Below are positions 33,811-33,851 of a stretch of 33,851 bases of DNA, in pieces (position 1 is the first letter of the stretch; the number at the start of each line of letters is the position of its first letter). Under the pieces are notes generated by a model. The model was not told where the DNA came from and did not search any database. It saw nothing but the letters and a program-made list of their open reading frames with translations. The DNA is taken from the NCBI GenBank assembly GCA_947259105.1, contig CAMYKU010000041.1, forward strand, positions 1 through 33,851. The letters run 5' to 3'. The position numbers and the translations under genes are program-made. This stretch comes from an uncultured Alphaproteobacteria bacterium. GTDB lineage: Bacteria > Pseudomonadota > Alphaproteobacteria > UBA8366 > JADFVY01.

Positions 33811-33851
33811 AGGTGAGCGCTGGTATCGGGGAATTTGTCCGGCCAAACATC

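Overview
The window is a GC-rich, densely coding chromosomal segment of an alphaproteobacterium. I infer this from the maoC-like/ribF/ileS/lspA/DUF3035 (BamF)/M16-M16 order, an alphaproteobacterial-style MutL and Zur, and short gene spacing. A free-living Rhodospirillales-like lineage fits, but the sequence alone does not fix the genus. No rRNA, tRNA or CRISPR array was found. Most genes lie on the minus strand.

Layout. Positions 76-3273 (minus) hold a RidA-family protein, an MFS exporter with an apparent one-base frameshift near its 3' end, and a secreted protein with an LprI-like N-terminus. Positions 3489-8411 (minus) hold mutL, an orphan periplasmic binding protein with a palindrome upstream, a GFA/CENP-V-type zinc protein and pgi. 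A small secreted protein (8669-9145) runs on the plus strand. Positions 9220-18649 (minus) form an envelope and housekeeping block. In transcription order it is a MaoC hydratase, ribF, ileS, lspA, bamF, a catalytic M16 protease, a non-catalytic M16 partner and a zinc-ribbon membrane protein. LspA matures lipoproteins, BamF is a lipoprotein of outer-membrane protein assembly, and the M16 pair is predicted to degrade peptides in the periplasm. A PAS sensor histidine kinase lies just upstream.

Positions 21292-22934 (plus) encode Zur, probably from a leaderless mRNA, closely followed by a class V aminotransferase-fold enzyme. Positions 22984-26447 (minus) encode a lipoprotein alpha/beta hydrolase, a betaine/homocysteine S-methyltransferase and a zinc alcohol dehydrogenase. 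Positions 26530-28870 (minus) form a four-gene envelope cluster: a small coiled-coil protein, a YqjD/DUF883-like protein, a YqjE/holin-X-like protein and an AI-2E/PerM transporter.

The right end looks more accessory. It has an internally deleted IS1182/IS5-like element (about 29211-29757), a YbdG-type mechanosensitive channel right next to it, a three-gene minus-strand set (LapA-like, secreted unknown, small membrane protein), and a di-heme cytochrome c peroxidase preceded by a perfect FNR/Anr box. The peroxidase region is clearly more AT-rich than the rest, and short direct and inverted repeats follow it. No obviously new defence or biosynthetic system is visible. The best leads are the yqjDE-PerM cluster, the palindromic operators, the leaderless zur promoter and the IS deletion derivative.
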